This document shows positions 23,193 through 35,510 of a stretch of 64,000 nucleotides of DNA, piece by piece; positions within the stretch are counted from its first letter, which is position 1; every line of letters starts with the position of its first letter. Location of the stretch: contig NC_067195.1 in the NCBI RefSeq assembly GCF_000699445.3, positions 55,470,465-55,534,464 on the forward strand, written 5' to 3'. The stretch is from Schistosoma haematobium. Its lineage: Eukaryota; Platyhelminthes; Trematoda; Strigeidida; Schistosomatidae. Under the pieces are notes generated by a model. It did not search any database. It saw nothing but the letters and a program-made list of their open reading frames with translations, and was not told the origin of the DNA. A program made the translations under genes and the position numbers.

Positions 23193-25170
23193 CAGTGAAT
23201 GAATGATACATCGGTTAAAGTGTAGTGGTTAAGCGTACGAACTATTATTATTTTTAGATAAATAACTTGAAATATTGTTAAACACAACATTATCTTGATT
23301 TAACTATCTAACCTTCAACTTAAATAGATGTCAGCTAAATACTGGATTCGATGAAAATCCTATTGTTTGTTTTGAGTCATTTGTTTAAAAAAAGCTACTA
23401 TTCAATACAGCATTTTAGAACTCAAACATTGTCTAGAATGTGACTAGATAAGTTGTTTGAACAATAATCTTGTTTTCAATATGAAAATAATAGAAATGTA
23501 TTCACAATTGATTGATCACTGGGTGGTGATCAATATCATGTCTGTCAAATCCTTCTTAGTGCAGATCGAATGATATCGACTCGGATAGCACAGCAATAAC
23601 GTCTCTGACTGTGAAGCCGGGTGACACGGGATCAAATCCGTCAGGGAGCACCAGTTCCTTCAAGATTACAGGTACACCGTGCTGACGAGTGCCAAATAGC
23701 ATGAAACCCGGGTCCAGGATTTCCTGTTGACTACCTCCAGTCACCATTCCAATAGAAATGTATTTTACAAATATGAGAAACCTGTTTAACACTTAAAAAA
23801 ACCCAAATAATTCTAGGACGCTCAGCATAAATATGTCAATAGTGACAATTATGTCAATAAGATAGTTTGACTATGAAATAACAACCATATCATCAATATC
23901 AGATGTCAGATTAACAGAGTATAGTGAAAATAAACTTTGTTCGTATAAGTAAATACATCATTTCCAGCTGATATTTCTTATATATTCAATGGAAATCTTT
24001 TCCCTTACTTTAGATGCTCAATATCGATCGAACTATATAAGATGGTTCTGTGAAAATACCAATTTTTCTAACGTCTCTATTTTCTGAACTGTAGACATTT
24101 TATCGATAAGAGAGTACTAAAAAATTGTATCTAACATTTATCAGTGGAATAATAAAAGTATTTAAAATAGTGTACAGTTAAACAAGATGAAGTAATCAAC
24201 ATTCACTATAATCCTAACACATTCAGCTGATGTGCTTCAAATAATATAAAACTTACGTCTGATTTTGTTTTACAATAGAATATCAATATTGAAATATGTT
24301 TACAGAAACACAGGTTGATATATTTAATTCTTTAATATAATACATCAAAATACAGGTTTCATTAAACGAGCCAAATGAAATAAACAGTACATCTTGTAAT
24401 GTATACTCAAACTTATGTTGTATAACAATAGATATCTGTTAAAAACATTGAAAAATAATACTGTTTTTCTAAATGAACACATCTATAGGCAACTCGATAT
24501 ATATACATATATATTAGGAACAACCTGATCATTGAGAGATAAACTAAATAAATAAGAACAAAATGAAAACTAACAACGTATCCCGATAACATGTAGTTCT
24601 AGTAGGATTTGTCATTTCATTGTATCATCAAAGATATAAACTGTCCAAGTCAAATTCTGTAGTTATTATTCTACTTGTTATATCTCTTAATATTGTATAC
24701 TTTCTATAACTAAATGAACTATAAACAAAACTTGTAAATTGTTTCTCTTATCTTATTGATGAATATAAAAAGATTTTTTTTAAAAAAAAAGGTTTCTGGT
24801 ATCTTAAGAATTGTTTATCAGAAGTGTACCTATCAGTCTTTGGCTTTATTTAACATTTGAACATAGCCAACTTCACCAATGAAAGTTATCATTATGGTTC
24901 TAAGTTGACATATGTTTATTCATTGAATACCTATTGTCTCGAAATTTGAAAAAATAATGTCATTTCAATAACTAGCTATTTATTCTACTAGAAACTTCAT
25001 AAAACTTATTCATAATCAAAATAAACTATTCTTTTTGAAGAATTTCTATTTTCCAGTTATTTCTATTATAGTTTCATATAAAAATTTTCCGTTTATATTA
25101 TTGTTAGATACTCATGACTATATGAAAACATTTTGGGGTGTTCATATGTACGTGAAAATATCTGTCTGAG
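23193..25170. other. AT-rich spacer around SINE D
   Basis: Besides SINE D (23570-23760), nothing recognised. Confidence 0.65.
23570..23760 (+). mobile_element. tRNA-derived SINE (family D), tRNA-His-like head
   Basis: TCGGATAGCACAGCAATAAC resembles an A-box region, CTGACTGTGAAGCC an anticodon arm with GTG, and GGATCAAATCC a B-box (consensus GGTTCGAATCC). A unique body follows to GACTACCTCCAGTCACC. Base changes in both boxes and the missing acceptor stem argue against a working tRNA gene. Confidence 0.7.
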
Positions 25171-25182
25171 AATAATGCGTAT

Positions 25183-25528
25183 TTCAATAGTTGAACTCAT
25201 GAGTCATTTAAAGCTTGACTATCATGAAAAACCTGGAAGCACTGGATGGCCGTTTCGTTCTAGTATGGAACTCCTCAACAGCGCACGTTCATAATCCCAT
25301 TCGCGGGGTTCGAGCCCAGGACCTGTCAATCTCACTCATGAACGTTTAACCTCTAGATCACTGAGACGAATCCCACGAGAGGGATCTTGGATGCACACTG
25401 CCGATGAGTCACATACTAGAACAAAACGAACGTCTAGTGCTTCCAGGTTATCTATAGTGGTCTAGGTTTAACTGACTCATGAACTCAATTATTAAATTAC
25501 TACAATTTCCACAAAACTCCCTTCCGAT
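25183..25528. mobile_element. SINE family B head-to-head inverted pair with 12-bp target duplication
   Basis: AATAATGCGTAT lies at 25171-25182 and again at 25529-25540, immediately outside the two outward tails. The minus half runs 25183-25370 (tail, ribozyme 25239-25284, B-box-like GGTTCGAGCCC, A-box side AACCTCTAGATCACTGAG). The plus half runs from about 25371 (GAATCCCACGAGAGGGATC, decayed ribozyme, tail to CCACAAAACTCCCTTCC). The duplication encloses both halves. Confidence 0.83.
25239..25284 (-). ncRNA. Hammerhead motif, family B, with compensated stem II
   Basis: Minus strand: GCGCTG, TTGAGGA (C3 changed to U), GTTC-CATACTA-GAAC, GAAA, ACGGCCAT, ATC/CAGTGC. Stem II has T-A where the family has C-G, both sides changed, so pairing is kept. 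Confidence 0.7.
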
Positions 25529-25540
25529 AATAATGCGTAT

Positions 25541-27819
25541 ATTGATAATTTGAAGTTATCGCACTCGGTTATTTTCAATAAACATAGTTCATTTCAATTC
25601 TAAAAAGGGAAGCCATGTATAATTCGTTACATTTAGAAATATTTACTTAGCTTAATTACTTTAAATGTAATTCATTGTCCTATGAAGTTTTGTAGAAAAA
25701 AATTTCAGTCACTTGAGTAAAGGTTAAAGTAACTCCTTTCGCTTACACTTTTCTGATAAAAGTTTCAATGATATAAAATGTTTATTTTTATTTACTGTTA
25801 AAATGAACAGATATCATCCTCAAATAAACCAGACGAATATGTACAAAATTGATAGTATAAGAACATAAGATGGATCATTTCTAATTCACTCATATACACA
25901 AGAAAACATATTCTTTCTGTCTGATAAAAGGATTTTCCTAAGAGTTTCTCCAAAAGACTGTCAAATTAAGAAGTAAATCCTAGTAAAACTGTAATTTATG
26001 GATGAACTTGAAGCGAATCTTGAATAACCTAGAGAGATTTGAGCCAACCAACAACAAAAAACAGGTGATAAAGAGTATTAGTTTATTAATGAAAACTAGA
26101 AGAATTATATTTCATATATGCTTTCAAAACTTCTGAAGGTCATAAATCAATTCTGATGTTTTGAAAACATAATGCCTACAGTGTAGAAGTTCATCAATAT
26201 GACTCCATTATGAGCCATAATGAAGTTGCAGAAATGTTTTTCTGCCTTGATAGTGCTTCTATATTGTTATTATGTATGCTAGAAAAGACAATAGACGTAA
26301 CCGATTCTAGTTAGGAACATGGATGGCATTCAGTCGTTGGTCTATATAATGGCTCCTCATTGGACATACTACAGTATAATTGATATCAACGCTATGAAGC
26401 TGCGTTCTCGAATGTGTTGAAAATTACTTTTTTGTAATAACCGAAGATCTGCCAAGTAGAACTAAGAAACTGCTTATTGCTCATTCCTCTTTTATATCTC
26501 TTCGTTTATTATGATTGCATCTAATGGCGAATGCTTTATCACTTCCTACTATTCTTTCTACACCTCCGAACGAGTGATTTATCATATTTATGTCATATAT
26601 TTCCTTCAATACTTATACTACAGCTTCAAAGCTTAAAAAAAGCAGCAGCCAACATAACTGGTCTCTTTAATATCTTGTTTATAATAGTCAGAATGATAAT
26701 AGATGAGATGACACAAATGACTGACCCTAAAGGCAGTGTGTGTGTCAAATTTTAACTCAAAGCAGATGATTTCAGTATATAGAATAGCTGTCGACTAAGA
26801 GCCAGCATTGAGTTCAGATTATAAACTTATGTGGTATGCTTTTTTTAATTACTTGCAGCTGTATTCACCTACTTAACTGAGGCAGGTATTATCTAAAAAT
26901 CTCAGAGTATACGCTGGTGAATTGAATAATGAATGGCTTCAAGTTACTCATCAGGGCCATAGAAAGAAATATAATTAATACTGATCATTTAGCAGATAAG
27001 CGTACGGCTTTCCGAGATAAAAGGAAGGAACGACAACAGAGTTTTATAATACGGAGAAGCATTGGTTATCATCTCACATTCATGTATGCGTAACGTTAAG
27101 CATGTGAAGTTCTAACGACGCGAAATAAGGTCACGGAAGACTGGTACAACTGAAGATTTATTAACCTCAAAAAACACAATGAGGACACTCAAAAATAAAG
27201 AAAATATTACGCTGAATCATCATCATAATAAGTGAATAAGTGGAAGTAATGCTGACCAAAAAATCACAATGAGTCAAAATTTTATTCTGCTTATTTATTC
27301 GAGTAACGGTTTATTTCCAGACATTTAATTTTTCTGGGTATGAAACTGAATTTTCTTTTACCTTTGTCTACCTTACTCTTAGAACAATCGGAAGCGTATT
27401 TCTCATCCTCCAATGAAGAACCTACTTTCGAATTATTAAAAACTACCAACTTCACAAAAGCAGGGTTTCACTAATTTTACTACCGCAGCCATGTCGTTTC
27501 ACATGTCTACATCGAAAAGCGAGGCGAAGAATATGTTTGAAAGTTATTTGTTGGCCCTATATTTCAAAATGAGTTAGCCAAACAATTGACAGTTTACGGG
27601 AATCAAACTTTCTCTTACTTTATTATATGAGATAGCCATTGTCATGATTAGTCCTAGCTGTAAACTACTCTGTATATTCATATAGATGCACATAAATATT
27701 TAAAATATTAATTGCTGCATAAATAAATCCCTAACTGTGTGTGGCTATCCTCCACGTCAACTTGTTAAATTAACTTTGGTTCCACAATCAAAACTAAACT
27801 CTTCGATTACACTTTATAT
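25541..27819. other. Unassigned spacer
   Basis: Less AT-rich patches at 26270-26420 and 26940-27160 may be old repeats; no frame or family can be supported. Confidence 0.55.
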
Positions 27820-28195
27820 TAAGTAGATGAACAAGTGGAATACAATGAACTGATTCAATGATAATTTTATTGTCATTGGACGATCGTTTAGTCCCAATAT
27901 GAAGTTCTTTAGCAGTGTGCATCCACAATTCCGCACGTAGGATTCGAAACAAGGAATTTCAGTTTTGTGAGAACGCCTAACCTCTAGACCACTAAGAAGG
28001 AATCCATACATGATAATGTTTAACTTGAACCAATCTTGTGTGCGGGATAGTGGATGAACACTACTCAAGAGTCCCATATTAGGACGAAACAACCATTCAG
28101 TACTTACATGTTTTCAATGGTGGTCAAACATTGATCAGTTCATGATCTCAACGAAACTCAACAATCTCCACAACTCTATACTGACGATCAAACTT
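27820..28195. mobile_element. SINE family B, inverted pair, old
   Basis: Minus half 27870-28040 (CATTGGACGATCGTTTAGTC, B-box-like GGATTCGAAAC, AACCTCTAGACCACTAAG, and a body piece to GAACCAATC), then plus half 28040-28195 (GGATGAACACTACTCAAGAG, GGACGAAAC, tail CAACAATCTCCACAAC). The plus core is CTCAAGA, inactive. Confidence 0.78.
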
Positions 28196-29705
28196 TTTAG
28201 CCAATTAATAAAACGGGTAAATACGATCATTTACTGCATATATATAATTTCATGAATATATATCTCACTGAGTGGTCTGTTTAATTTAGTGTAATTTAGT
28301 GAATGCAAAGTGCTTCTTTATACTTTAGTCATGTGACTATATGATTTCTCATATCGGTTATTTACATCTCACTGGTTTCGCTAAGTCTTTATATCTTTAA
28401 AAATAGAATGTCATCAAGTAACTTGTAAGTACTTGAATCGTTATTACTACGTTTATACATAAAAATTCTACTATAAATTCATGATGTACAATTATTTACA
28501 AATTAGGATCATGACTTCTGTACTATTAAACATAAAGTTTGCATTGAACTTGGCCAATTTTTTTTTTATATTTCAACTACCAAGGTAACAGCAACCTTAT
28601 TGGTTAAACAGTTTACATGAGAAAACCAGTACATAATCAATCAAATAAGTCAAATTTTAAAGGGGCAGAAATATTCAAAATTTTGACATACATAACACTC
28701 ACTTATACAGTTTTTCAGCCTTTTTATCCTGTCATATCGATATACATCCTAAAAAATGTTTTAATCCACTTTGCACTACCACACTGATCGACGTACAGTT
28801 ACTCTTCCCTTATATATTTTTTTAGAAAAAATTTCAAACATTTGCCATACTTATAACCCTTAAGAACATTCATCATCTTTCTTTCCAAATCTTATTTAAC
28901 CACAATAATATCGTCATTGTTCATTTTAAACACACTTTCATATCTAACTTATGATTCTTATAACAAGTCTTGTTATTTTAATATCATTCAATGAAACGTT
29001 CGACTGCCAATCACTTTAGCTATCCAGGTAATTATGTATTCTAATACCATCTTTATATTTTATTGTGATCATGATTATTATGATTATTTTACTGCCTTTT
29101 TGGTGATTATCGATTTTATCACTTTGTCTATTGTGATCATATAAATTTACATATGTTCATGTCAATATCTCTCCTTCTCTCTCTTGTTCCATTCGTCTAT
29201 AATTTGAACTCGTATGAACACGGACTGCAATTATTCTTCAGTGAAATCAGAAATTTTTGGTATATTGCATCTAAAATTGTATTAGTATAAAGGATTTTAT
29301 TTTGTTTTGCAAATTAATAATTACATAGATGATTTAGAATACGCAAAAGAGATTCACTTTATTCCATACTATTTGTTGTTCTTGTTCTACAAATTATGAT
29401 GTTAGATTTCCATAAGCCGTCAGTCATTAAGTAAAATGCAAGTTACTAGGTGAAATAATTATATTGCAAAAACTGATGAATGGTGTTGAATAAACATTAG
29501 AAAATAAAAAGTATGAAAATAAGTCGCTCATCAGATAATAGTTAGTGTAATATTTATTGTCCATAATTAACCTATAATTTGATTATGGATTCACTTACCC
29601 TTAACATTTCTCATAATTTATTTTACCTTTCGTTAAATTTACACTTGTAATGGAGATCAAATAATTCTCATTAAACTTGGCAATTGTTCATGTAAATTAG
29701 ATAAG
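28196..29705. other. Unassigned AT-rich spacer
   Basis: No gene, repeat or long frame recognised. Confidence 0.65.
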
Positions 29706-30673
29706 AAGAATACTTACATACTTATCCCCATTCACCCCTTACGGAGAATAGGTTGCCGAATAGGTTTCTCTAACTAACTCCGTCCTGGACATTCCTTTCT
29801 AGTTCTTGCCAAATGCTATTCATTTTTTTATGTCTGCCTCTTTTCTTTTCACCTTCAGAATCCAAAGTTAGGGCTTTTCTCTTGACGCAGTTTGATGATT
29901 TGCTTAATGCATTCCCTATCCATCTTAGAGTCTTTTACTAGTCTCCTCATCAGCTGAAATCTAGTTTCTTCTCCACCGAAGTAGGTTATTGCTGTTAATG
30001 TCTGGCCATCGGACCCAGAGTATCTTGTGTACACAACTGTTTATAAATACCTGTAGCTTTTCGATGATGGTTGCAATAGTTCTTCAGATTTCAGCCCCCA
30101 AATGCCCTGGTACGGCCGAGAGTGAGGAAAGTCCGCTCTCACATGGCCACGCTTATACAGCCTCTGCCAGGGAAGTCCTACTCACTGCCTTCTCGTGGTG
30201 AGGGTGTTGTTTACGATCAGACCTTCAGATTGAAGGCTCCAGGTGTGCCCCCCCTAAGAAAACCATCTGCTTTGGTTTGGGCATCCGGGAAGTATCACAG
30301 CCCTCACATATACCAAATGAGATTTGTGTGGCGCATATGTATTTGGTGCATTCTTGTACCAATATCTATGTGTTAAAATAAATAAATAAAAAGATTTCAG
30401 CTCAGTGCAACAGAACTGTCTTGACTCTGGTATTAGAGATTCTAACTTTGATGTTAGCTGACAGTCGTTTTGAGATTCATACGTTCTTCAACTGTAAAAA
30501 CAATGTCCTTGCTTTGACAATCTGCGCTTTTACATCTGCATCACGTACTTCTTGTTTATCAATGATGCTGTCCAGGTACGTTTCCACCTGTTCCACAGCT
30601 CCACTATCAAGTGTGATTGGGTTGGTGTTCTCTGCGTTATATTTGAAGATCTTGCTTTTTCCCTTGTATCAGA
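29706..30673 (-). pseudogene. RTE-clade fragment split by a SINE-like insertion
   Basis: A minus-strand 3' part of an RTE copy, in two pieces: 29706-30095 and 30402-30673. They match 47110-47525 and 47525-47790 of the nearly full element. A degenerate TTAC-type tail is at 29706-29725. Element E interrupts it at 30096-30391 with a 10-bp duplication. The copy stops at 30673 where SINE B begins. The Trp-Gly-His and PEG regions are present but frameshifted. Confidence 0.85.
30096..30391 (+). mobile_element. Element E (SINE-like), internally deleted copy inside RTE fragment
   Basis: Flanked by AGATTTCAGC at 30086-30095 and 30392-30401. It starts CCCCAAATGCCCTGGTACGG and ends AATATCTATGTG then TTAAAATAAATAAATAAA. 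Compared with 52827-53354 it lacks about 200 bp in the middle, between GGGTGTTG and TCAGACCTTCAG. Confidence 0.85.
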
Positions 30674-31075
30674 AGGGGTTTTGTTGAGATTTTAATAATT
30701 TCAATAGTTTAGATCATGAGTCAACTGAAGTTACACCACTACTGAAAACCTTGAAGCACTGGACGGTCGTTTCGTTCTATTGTGGGACTCCTCATCAGTG
30801 CGAATCCACGATCCCGCCCCTGTGAGCGCTTAATCATCAGACCATTGAGCCGTCATCCAACGGTGTTAATGTCTAACGTCAACCAATCCATAAAGTTGCG
30901 CCACCGTCCACTATTGTCATCAGTGAGTTACTATCTTACAACAGGTTCAGTTGAACTCCACTGGTCACTGTTTCTCACTAGAACTCCAGGAAATACCTCA
31001 TGGAGACCGTTACTAGTGAGCATATGATGATTATAATCTGAGGGGGATTTTGCGGATATCACAGTAATTTTAATA
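30674..31075 (-). mobile_element. SINE family B, full unit plus start of a second (tandem)
   Basis: Tail GGGGTTTTGTTGAGATT at 30674 recurs as GGGGATTTTGCGGATAT at about 31043, a period near 369 bp. Between them are the ribozyme (30756-30801), tRNA-like region and the complete body (AACCAATCCATAAAGTTGCG to GAGCATATGATGATTAT). The second unit continues to TAATAGTTGAATTCATG (31083). It starts exactly where the RTE fragment stops. Confidence 0.83.
30756..30801 (-). ncRNA. Hammerhead motif, family B, register-shifted core
   Basis: Minus strand GCACTGATGAGGAGTCC: a C to A change at C3 destroys CUGAGGA but creates CTGATGA three bases upstream. GAAA, stem III and the GTC/CAGTGC site are kept. Stem II has one C-A mismatch (GTCC/GAAC). 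Probably inactive. Confidence 0.65.
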
Positions 31076-31083
31076 GTTGAATT

Positions 31084-31739
31084 CATGGTAAAATTCGATG
31101 TTGAAAGACAATTAAATAAAAATAACATAGACAATAGAATAGTCAGACCAGTTTTACATTGTAGTTTTCCTTAGTTCAAAATAATTTTATAATTCGTAAA
31201 CTATGTTCGTGTATATATAGTTATTGTACTAGTGAAAGCAATTAGTAATGAATAAATGCTAAATTATTAGATTAGCAAAATTCTATATTGAAAACATTGA
31301 AAAATAAATTTTGAAAATCATGTCAATGAAAATATTTTTAAATGTAAAAGATGACATGAATTAGTATAGGAGCGTTCAAATGTTTTCATTCATACAGTGT
31401 GAGTCAACTAATTAAATGGGTAAAGAACTAAATTATGAAAGAATATGATAAAACATACTATGATGTATGTTACTGATGTCGACAGATATAAGTAGTATGC
31501 ATTGTCAATCAAAAGTGAAATGCTTGGAGGCAGATGGTCAAGAAGATCGAAGGAAGAGAACAAGAACAAAGAATGATTGGTGTGGAAACGAAAGAACAAT
31601 GAAGTTCGAGATAATTGATTGATATTTACAAAATAGACAGTCATATTTGAGACAATTAATTGACATTTTGCAAATGAAATATCTACTGTATGGTTCTCAC
31701 ATTTTACTAAGATGTTCTGTAATTCTATATTCAAATATT
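31084..31739. other. Unassigned AT-rich spacer
   Basis: A 108-codon minus frame (31408-31734) is hydrophobic and AT-driven, with no known motif or start context; I do not call it a gene. Confidence 0.6.
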
Positions 31740-32335
31740 TTTGATTGTTCCTACTTGTGTTCTCGTTCGCTACAATACTACTGAATACAACACTGTAACT
31801 TACTATTTATTCATAAGTTATTGTAGCCCGAGATCTGATTATAATTTATTTGGCGACCTGCATGCTGTCATATCCTAGTGAAGATATATATATTGTACAA
31901 CCGTTTAGTAACTTGATAATGTATATCTATATTTCTCTTATTATAAGCTTCATTTTGACCTATAGATTATTATTATACGATTTAGTGTTCTTGAGTTATG
32001 TTCGGTTTATTGATTAGTCTCCCACATCCACCGCCACTTTTCGGCTTGATTTATCTAAATGTTATTTCCTATTTTATAATGTGATGGGGTCTGTTTGGCT
32101 GGTATATAAACCAAGTATGTTTGAAATAAATGATTGCCATGGTGGGAGCTGTTTTTGGTGTTCTTGACTCAACTGAATGGGTTAGGAGACCAAAGGACGA
32201 ATAAGGACGCTAGGCTGCTCATAGCGGTCGAACGACATTAGTTTTGGCACAGTACTAAGATTGAATAAGTCGTATTTCGATTGTCGAATAAATCACGTGA
32301 TAATTAGCCGGGCTTAAAGACACAGCACATAAATA
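31740..32335 (+). repeat. LTR-like repeat G, longer copy
   Basis: Contains GGTATATAAACC (TATA-like, near 32100), then GGTGGGAGCTG, TTCTTGACTCAACTGAATGG, GACGAATAAGGACGC and TTGGCACAGTACTAAG, which recur in order at 37640-37880. TGTAGCCCGAGATCTGATTA and TTTGGCGACCTG (near 31823-31860) resemble the reverse of the right end of repeat F. No ORF. Confidence 0.5.
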
Positions 32336-32444
32336 TCTGGGCTATCTGTTCTTAATATTTAGATATTTCAACAAGTTATCTGTTTTTGTTTGTTTTACAC
32401 ATCATTATGTTTATTAATCGCATAACCTATACAGGCACGTTTTC

Positions 32445-32715
32445 GAAAAGTTTCCGACCATTCGCTGCACAAGTTACAAAGAAGTACAACCAGAGACATC
32501 GTGGTGACTGATAATATGTATTGAAAAGAATAAACACTATCCAGATGTTAGTTCTTGAACTGTTAACATCTAACTGCCTATCACTCAATATTTATCATAT
32601 GGATAGATCAAAAAATAAGAAAAGGAAACTTGTTGCAATATTTTGTTCTGAGAATTCCAATATAATATATTGAATAAAACCATTAATAATAATAATAATA
32701 GTAATAATAATAATA
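32445..32715 (+). repeat. Dispersed repeat H, copy 2
   Basis: CAAGTTACAAAGAAGTACAA, GAGACATCGTGGTGACTG, AATATGTATTGAAAAGAATA and CACTCAATATTTATCATA match copy 1 in order. It ends in (AAT)n at 32683-32716. Confidence 0.65.
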
Positions 32716-32716
32716 A

Positions 32717-33799
32717 ATATTCCCCTTAGTTCCGTATATTACACCGTGGCTAACCCTGTGTAGGTAATAAGAAGCCAAATATGGATTAGGCTGGATGAAT
32801 TTATTAAATGTACCCGTTCACTCAGACAGAAATTAAGATGAACAACGGAGTAGGTAGGTTGCTAAATCCTTTTTACTACTCATCTCAAGCATCAATACAG
32901 CTCAAAATAGATACTGCATCGCGTTATAAAAACGGAGCCATGTGATAAAATAATGAGTGGCAGGCATACACACAAGTACACATGAGGTGCATCAGCGTAA
33001 AATTACAAGTACATGAATATAACACGGATATATACTGATTACAATTTCCTATGAAAAGATCAGAGTTGTTATGACGGTAGAAATAACACGACGGTCACAT
33101 ACTGCTTGAGTAATGAAAGTCTATTCAAAAGCTAGGATGAATCATGTAAGTGTGTACAAGTACTAGACGCTCAAACTTAGATTCAGATGAACAAATGATT
33201 GAGTATGTAGTAACAAATCTAAACCCTTCATTTCTATGCTTAATTAGTCAGTAGGTTTTTCTCACCAGTATCCTATTGATAAAGAGTAAAGAATACAACC
33301 GAGACAAAACAGAATAGCCTAAGAAACTAGTATTTTATTTCTCCATTTTGATTATGGTTTAAGATCTGTTGCAAATTGGGAAGCATAGGGTAGCTGTTTG
33401 TCCCTGTATGTGACTTTTCATTTGTCCACACACTCGATTCTACCAGGAACCTGATCGAGTAATGATTAATAAACCCATGGCTTTATACTAAATCATCAGG
33501 ACATTGTATTTGTCGAGGAATGTGTGGTCTGTGATAAAAGAATCCATTTATGCTTCGTTTTTAATTGTTTTACTTTTTATGTCAAACTGTTATGAGAACT
33601 GTCTTCCAATTCAGTCAGTCCCGATTAACTATGATTTCTCTTGAGTATTCAAGAACGTTAACCAGTATAATTGAAAAAAAAGCAGCGATGGGTACATAGG
33701 AAGCTTTGTAATGAAACACTTTGTGGACACGAGTCACTGAAGTCCACATTTAAACTTATCCATGAAAGACATAGAATCTTTTCTCGATATCAAAAATCT
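32717..33799. other. Unassigned spacer
   Basis: Moderately AT-rich; could be an old element, but I found no second copy in the window. Confidence 0.55.
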
Positions 33800-34025
33800 A
33801 TCAAAATTAGACAATTGCCGAAAAACTGGGAGCACTGGATGCCACCTTCATTCTAGTATAATACTCCTCAGCAGTTCTCATCCATGACTCTGAAACTGGG
33901 AATCAAACCTAGGGCTTCCAGTTTCACAAAGCACGAATAAGTCTCCGCGTTTTGACTGGTCATCAAACTTAGATTGGTTTATAGTTTCAATAAAACTCAA
34001 CAATCTCCATAACCCCATACTGAAA
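33800..34025. mobile_element. SINE family B, minus copy with plus tail
   Basis: GGGAGCACTGGATGCCACC, ACTCCTCAGCAGTTCTCATC, B-box-like GGGAATCAAACC, then at 33985 the plus-strand tail CAATAAAACTCAACAATCTC. The minus core keeps CTGAGGA, but GAAA has become GAAG. Confidence 0.72.
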
Positions 34026-35005
34026 ATGAGAACATGCCAAAGACAATATACTTCTGTCTCCTTAGCACTTCAAGTGCTTTCTCCATATATTTAAAGAAGG
34101 TAGGACTGTGCTTACAAAAGAAACTTAATCAATATTTTATTTTGTCAGATCCCGTTTTTCACTCCCACCTTCTCGATATTTTGCAACTAACAGACTCGTT
34201 TTAAATTTGAAGTTAGTTCCTAGAAAAGAGATCTCGTCAAAAATATCAACATTGATTAAATTATTTTATAAATATATTGAATAAATGTAAAATATATTGG
34301 ATATTAACATTGGCAGAAGCATTGATTTGTAGTGGATTAACTTCGAGATAATTCATAAGGTATTGTATGTTAATCGCCCTGATAGCTGTTACTAAATGTA
34401 TTCCATTAGTGTATGAATTCAGAAAGCAACACGAAACGCCGACTATAGTTTATTATTGAATAGCAAAGATCATTCAGTCACAAGCACACTGCATGGATTC
34501 GAGCAGAAAACCTGATACACATAAACAAATGATTCATCAAACAATTTAAGCAACTAACAAATAAGCTAGAGAGAGAAATGTGTGTGTAAGCTGGTAACAT
34601 TTGATCAAGCGTACATGTTCATACAGACATGATGATGACAAAATATTAATAATATTACAAAGACATAGGCAAATTGTTACTGCTCGACCAACAATGTATG
34701 TTAAGTAAGTTAATTGAAGGGCTGGACAAAAAACGTAAATAAACTTATGTGTCGGAGATGTACTATAGAATAATATTGATGTTTTTGTGGAATAGCTCTT
34801 AAGGTCTAAGATATCCATGCTTGACAGTCTCTTAACCACTCATTTTTAGAAAAATATCCAAATCCAGTAATCTTATTTGTAAATGAAATTGTAAACAACT
34901 ATAAATAAAATATACTAATAATCTTCATGTCTGACTTTGACATTTAACCATACCATTTTTTATATATCTTATAAAGCGATTTCATTACTATTTATTATTA
35001 GCATT
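34026..35005. other. Unassigned AT-rich spacer
   Basis: A 97-codon minus frame at 34546-34839 without recognised features. Confidence 0.6.
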
Positions 35006-35510
35006 TGAACACATAAATATTGGTACAAAGGGGCGCTGAATACATCCGCGCCACACAAGTCACTTAATTTGTGTGTGGGCTGTGATACTGCCCGGGTGCC
35101 CTAACCGAAGCAGATGGTTTTCTTAGAGGATCATGCCTGGAGCCTTAAACCTAAAGGTCTGATCCACAAGGCAGTGGAGCAACGTCAGGAAATGCAGTCC
35201 CATGATAGCCGGTGACAAACAATATGTTCATACGCCATTTGTTCCATCATGATCCTGAAGCCCAAGCACACCATCGGTTTGGAATCTGGGTTTTCCAACT
35301 CCCTTAGGTGAAACTTCCATATCCACCAACCCGGTTAAAGTGCCAGACATTCGTTTTTCGTCCTTTCAATTTCTTAAAGAACACCCGTGCTGCGAGAAGG
35401 CAGTGAGTAGGACTTTCCTGGTAATGCCTGTATACACGTGGCCATATGAGATTATTTCGAAAATGAGAGCGGACTCTTCCCACCTTAGACCATACCAGGG
35501 CATTTGAGGA
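35006..35510 (-). mobile_element. Element E, third copy, diverged
   Basis: The minus strand runs from CTCAAATGCCCTGGTATGG (35510) to TACCAATATTTATGTGTT (35006). It shares the same ends and order as the other two copies (GTGGCCA, AAGGCAGTGAGTAGG in reverse, GGTCTGATCCACAAGG), with substitutions and indels. Confidence 0.82.

Noticed and set aside
23575..23650. Possible tRNA-His gene
   Set aside because: B-box mutated and acceptor stem missing; continues into a SINE body.
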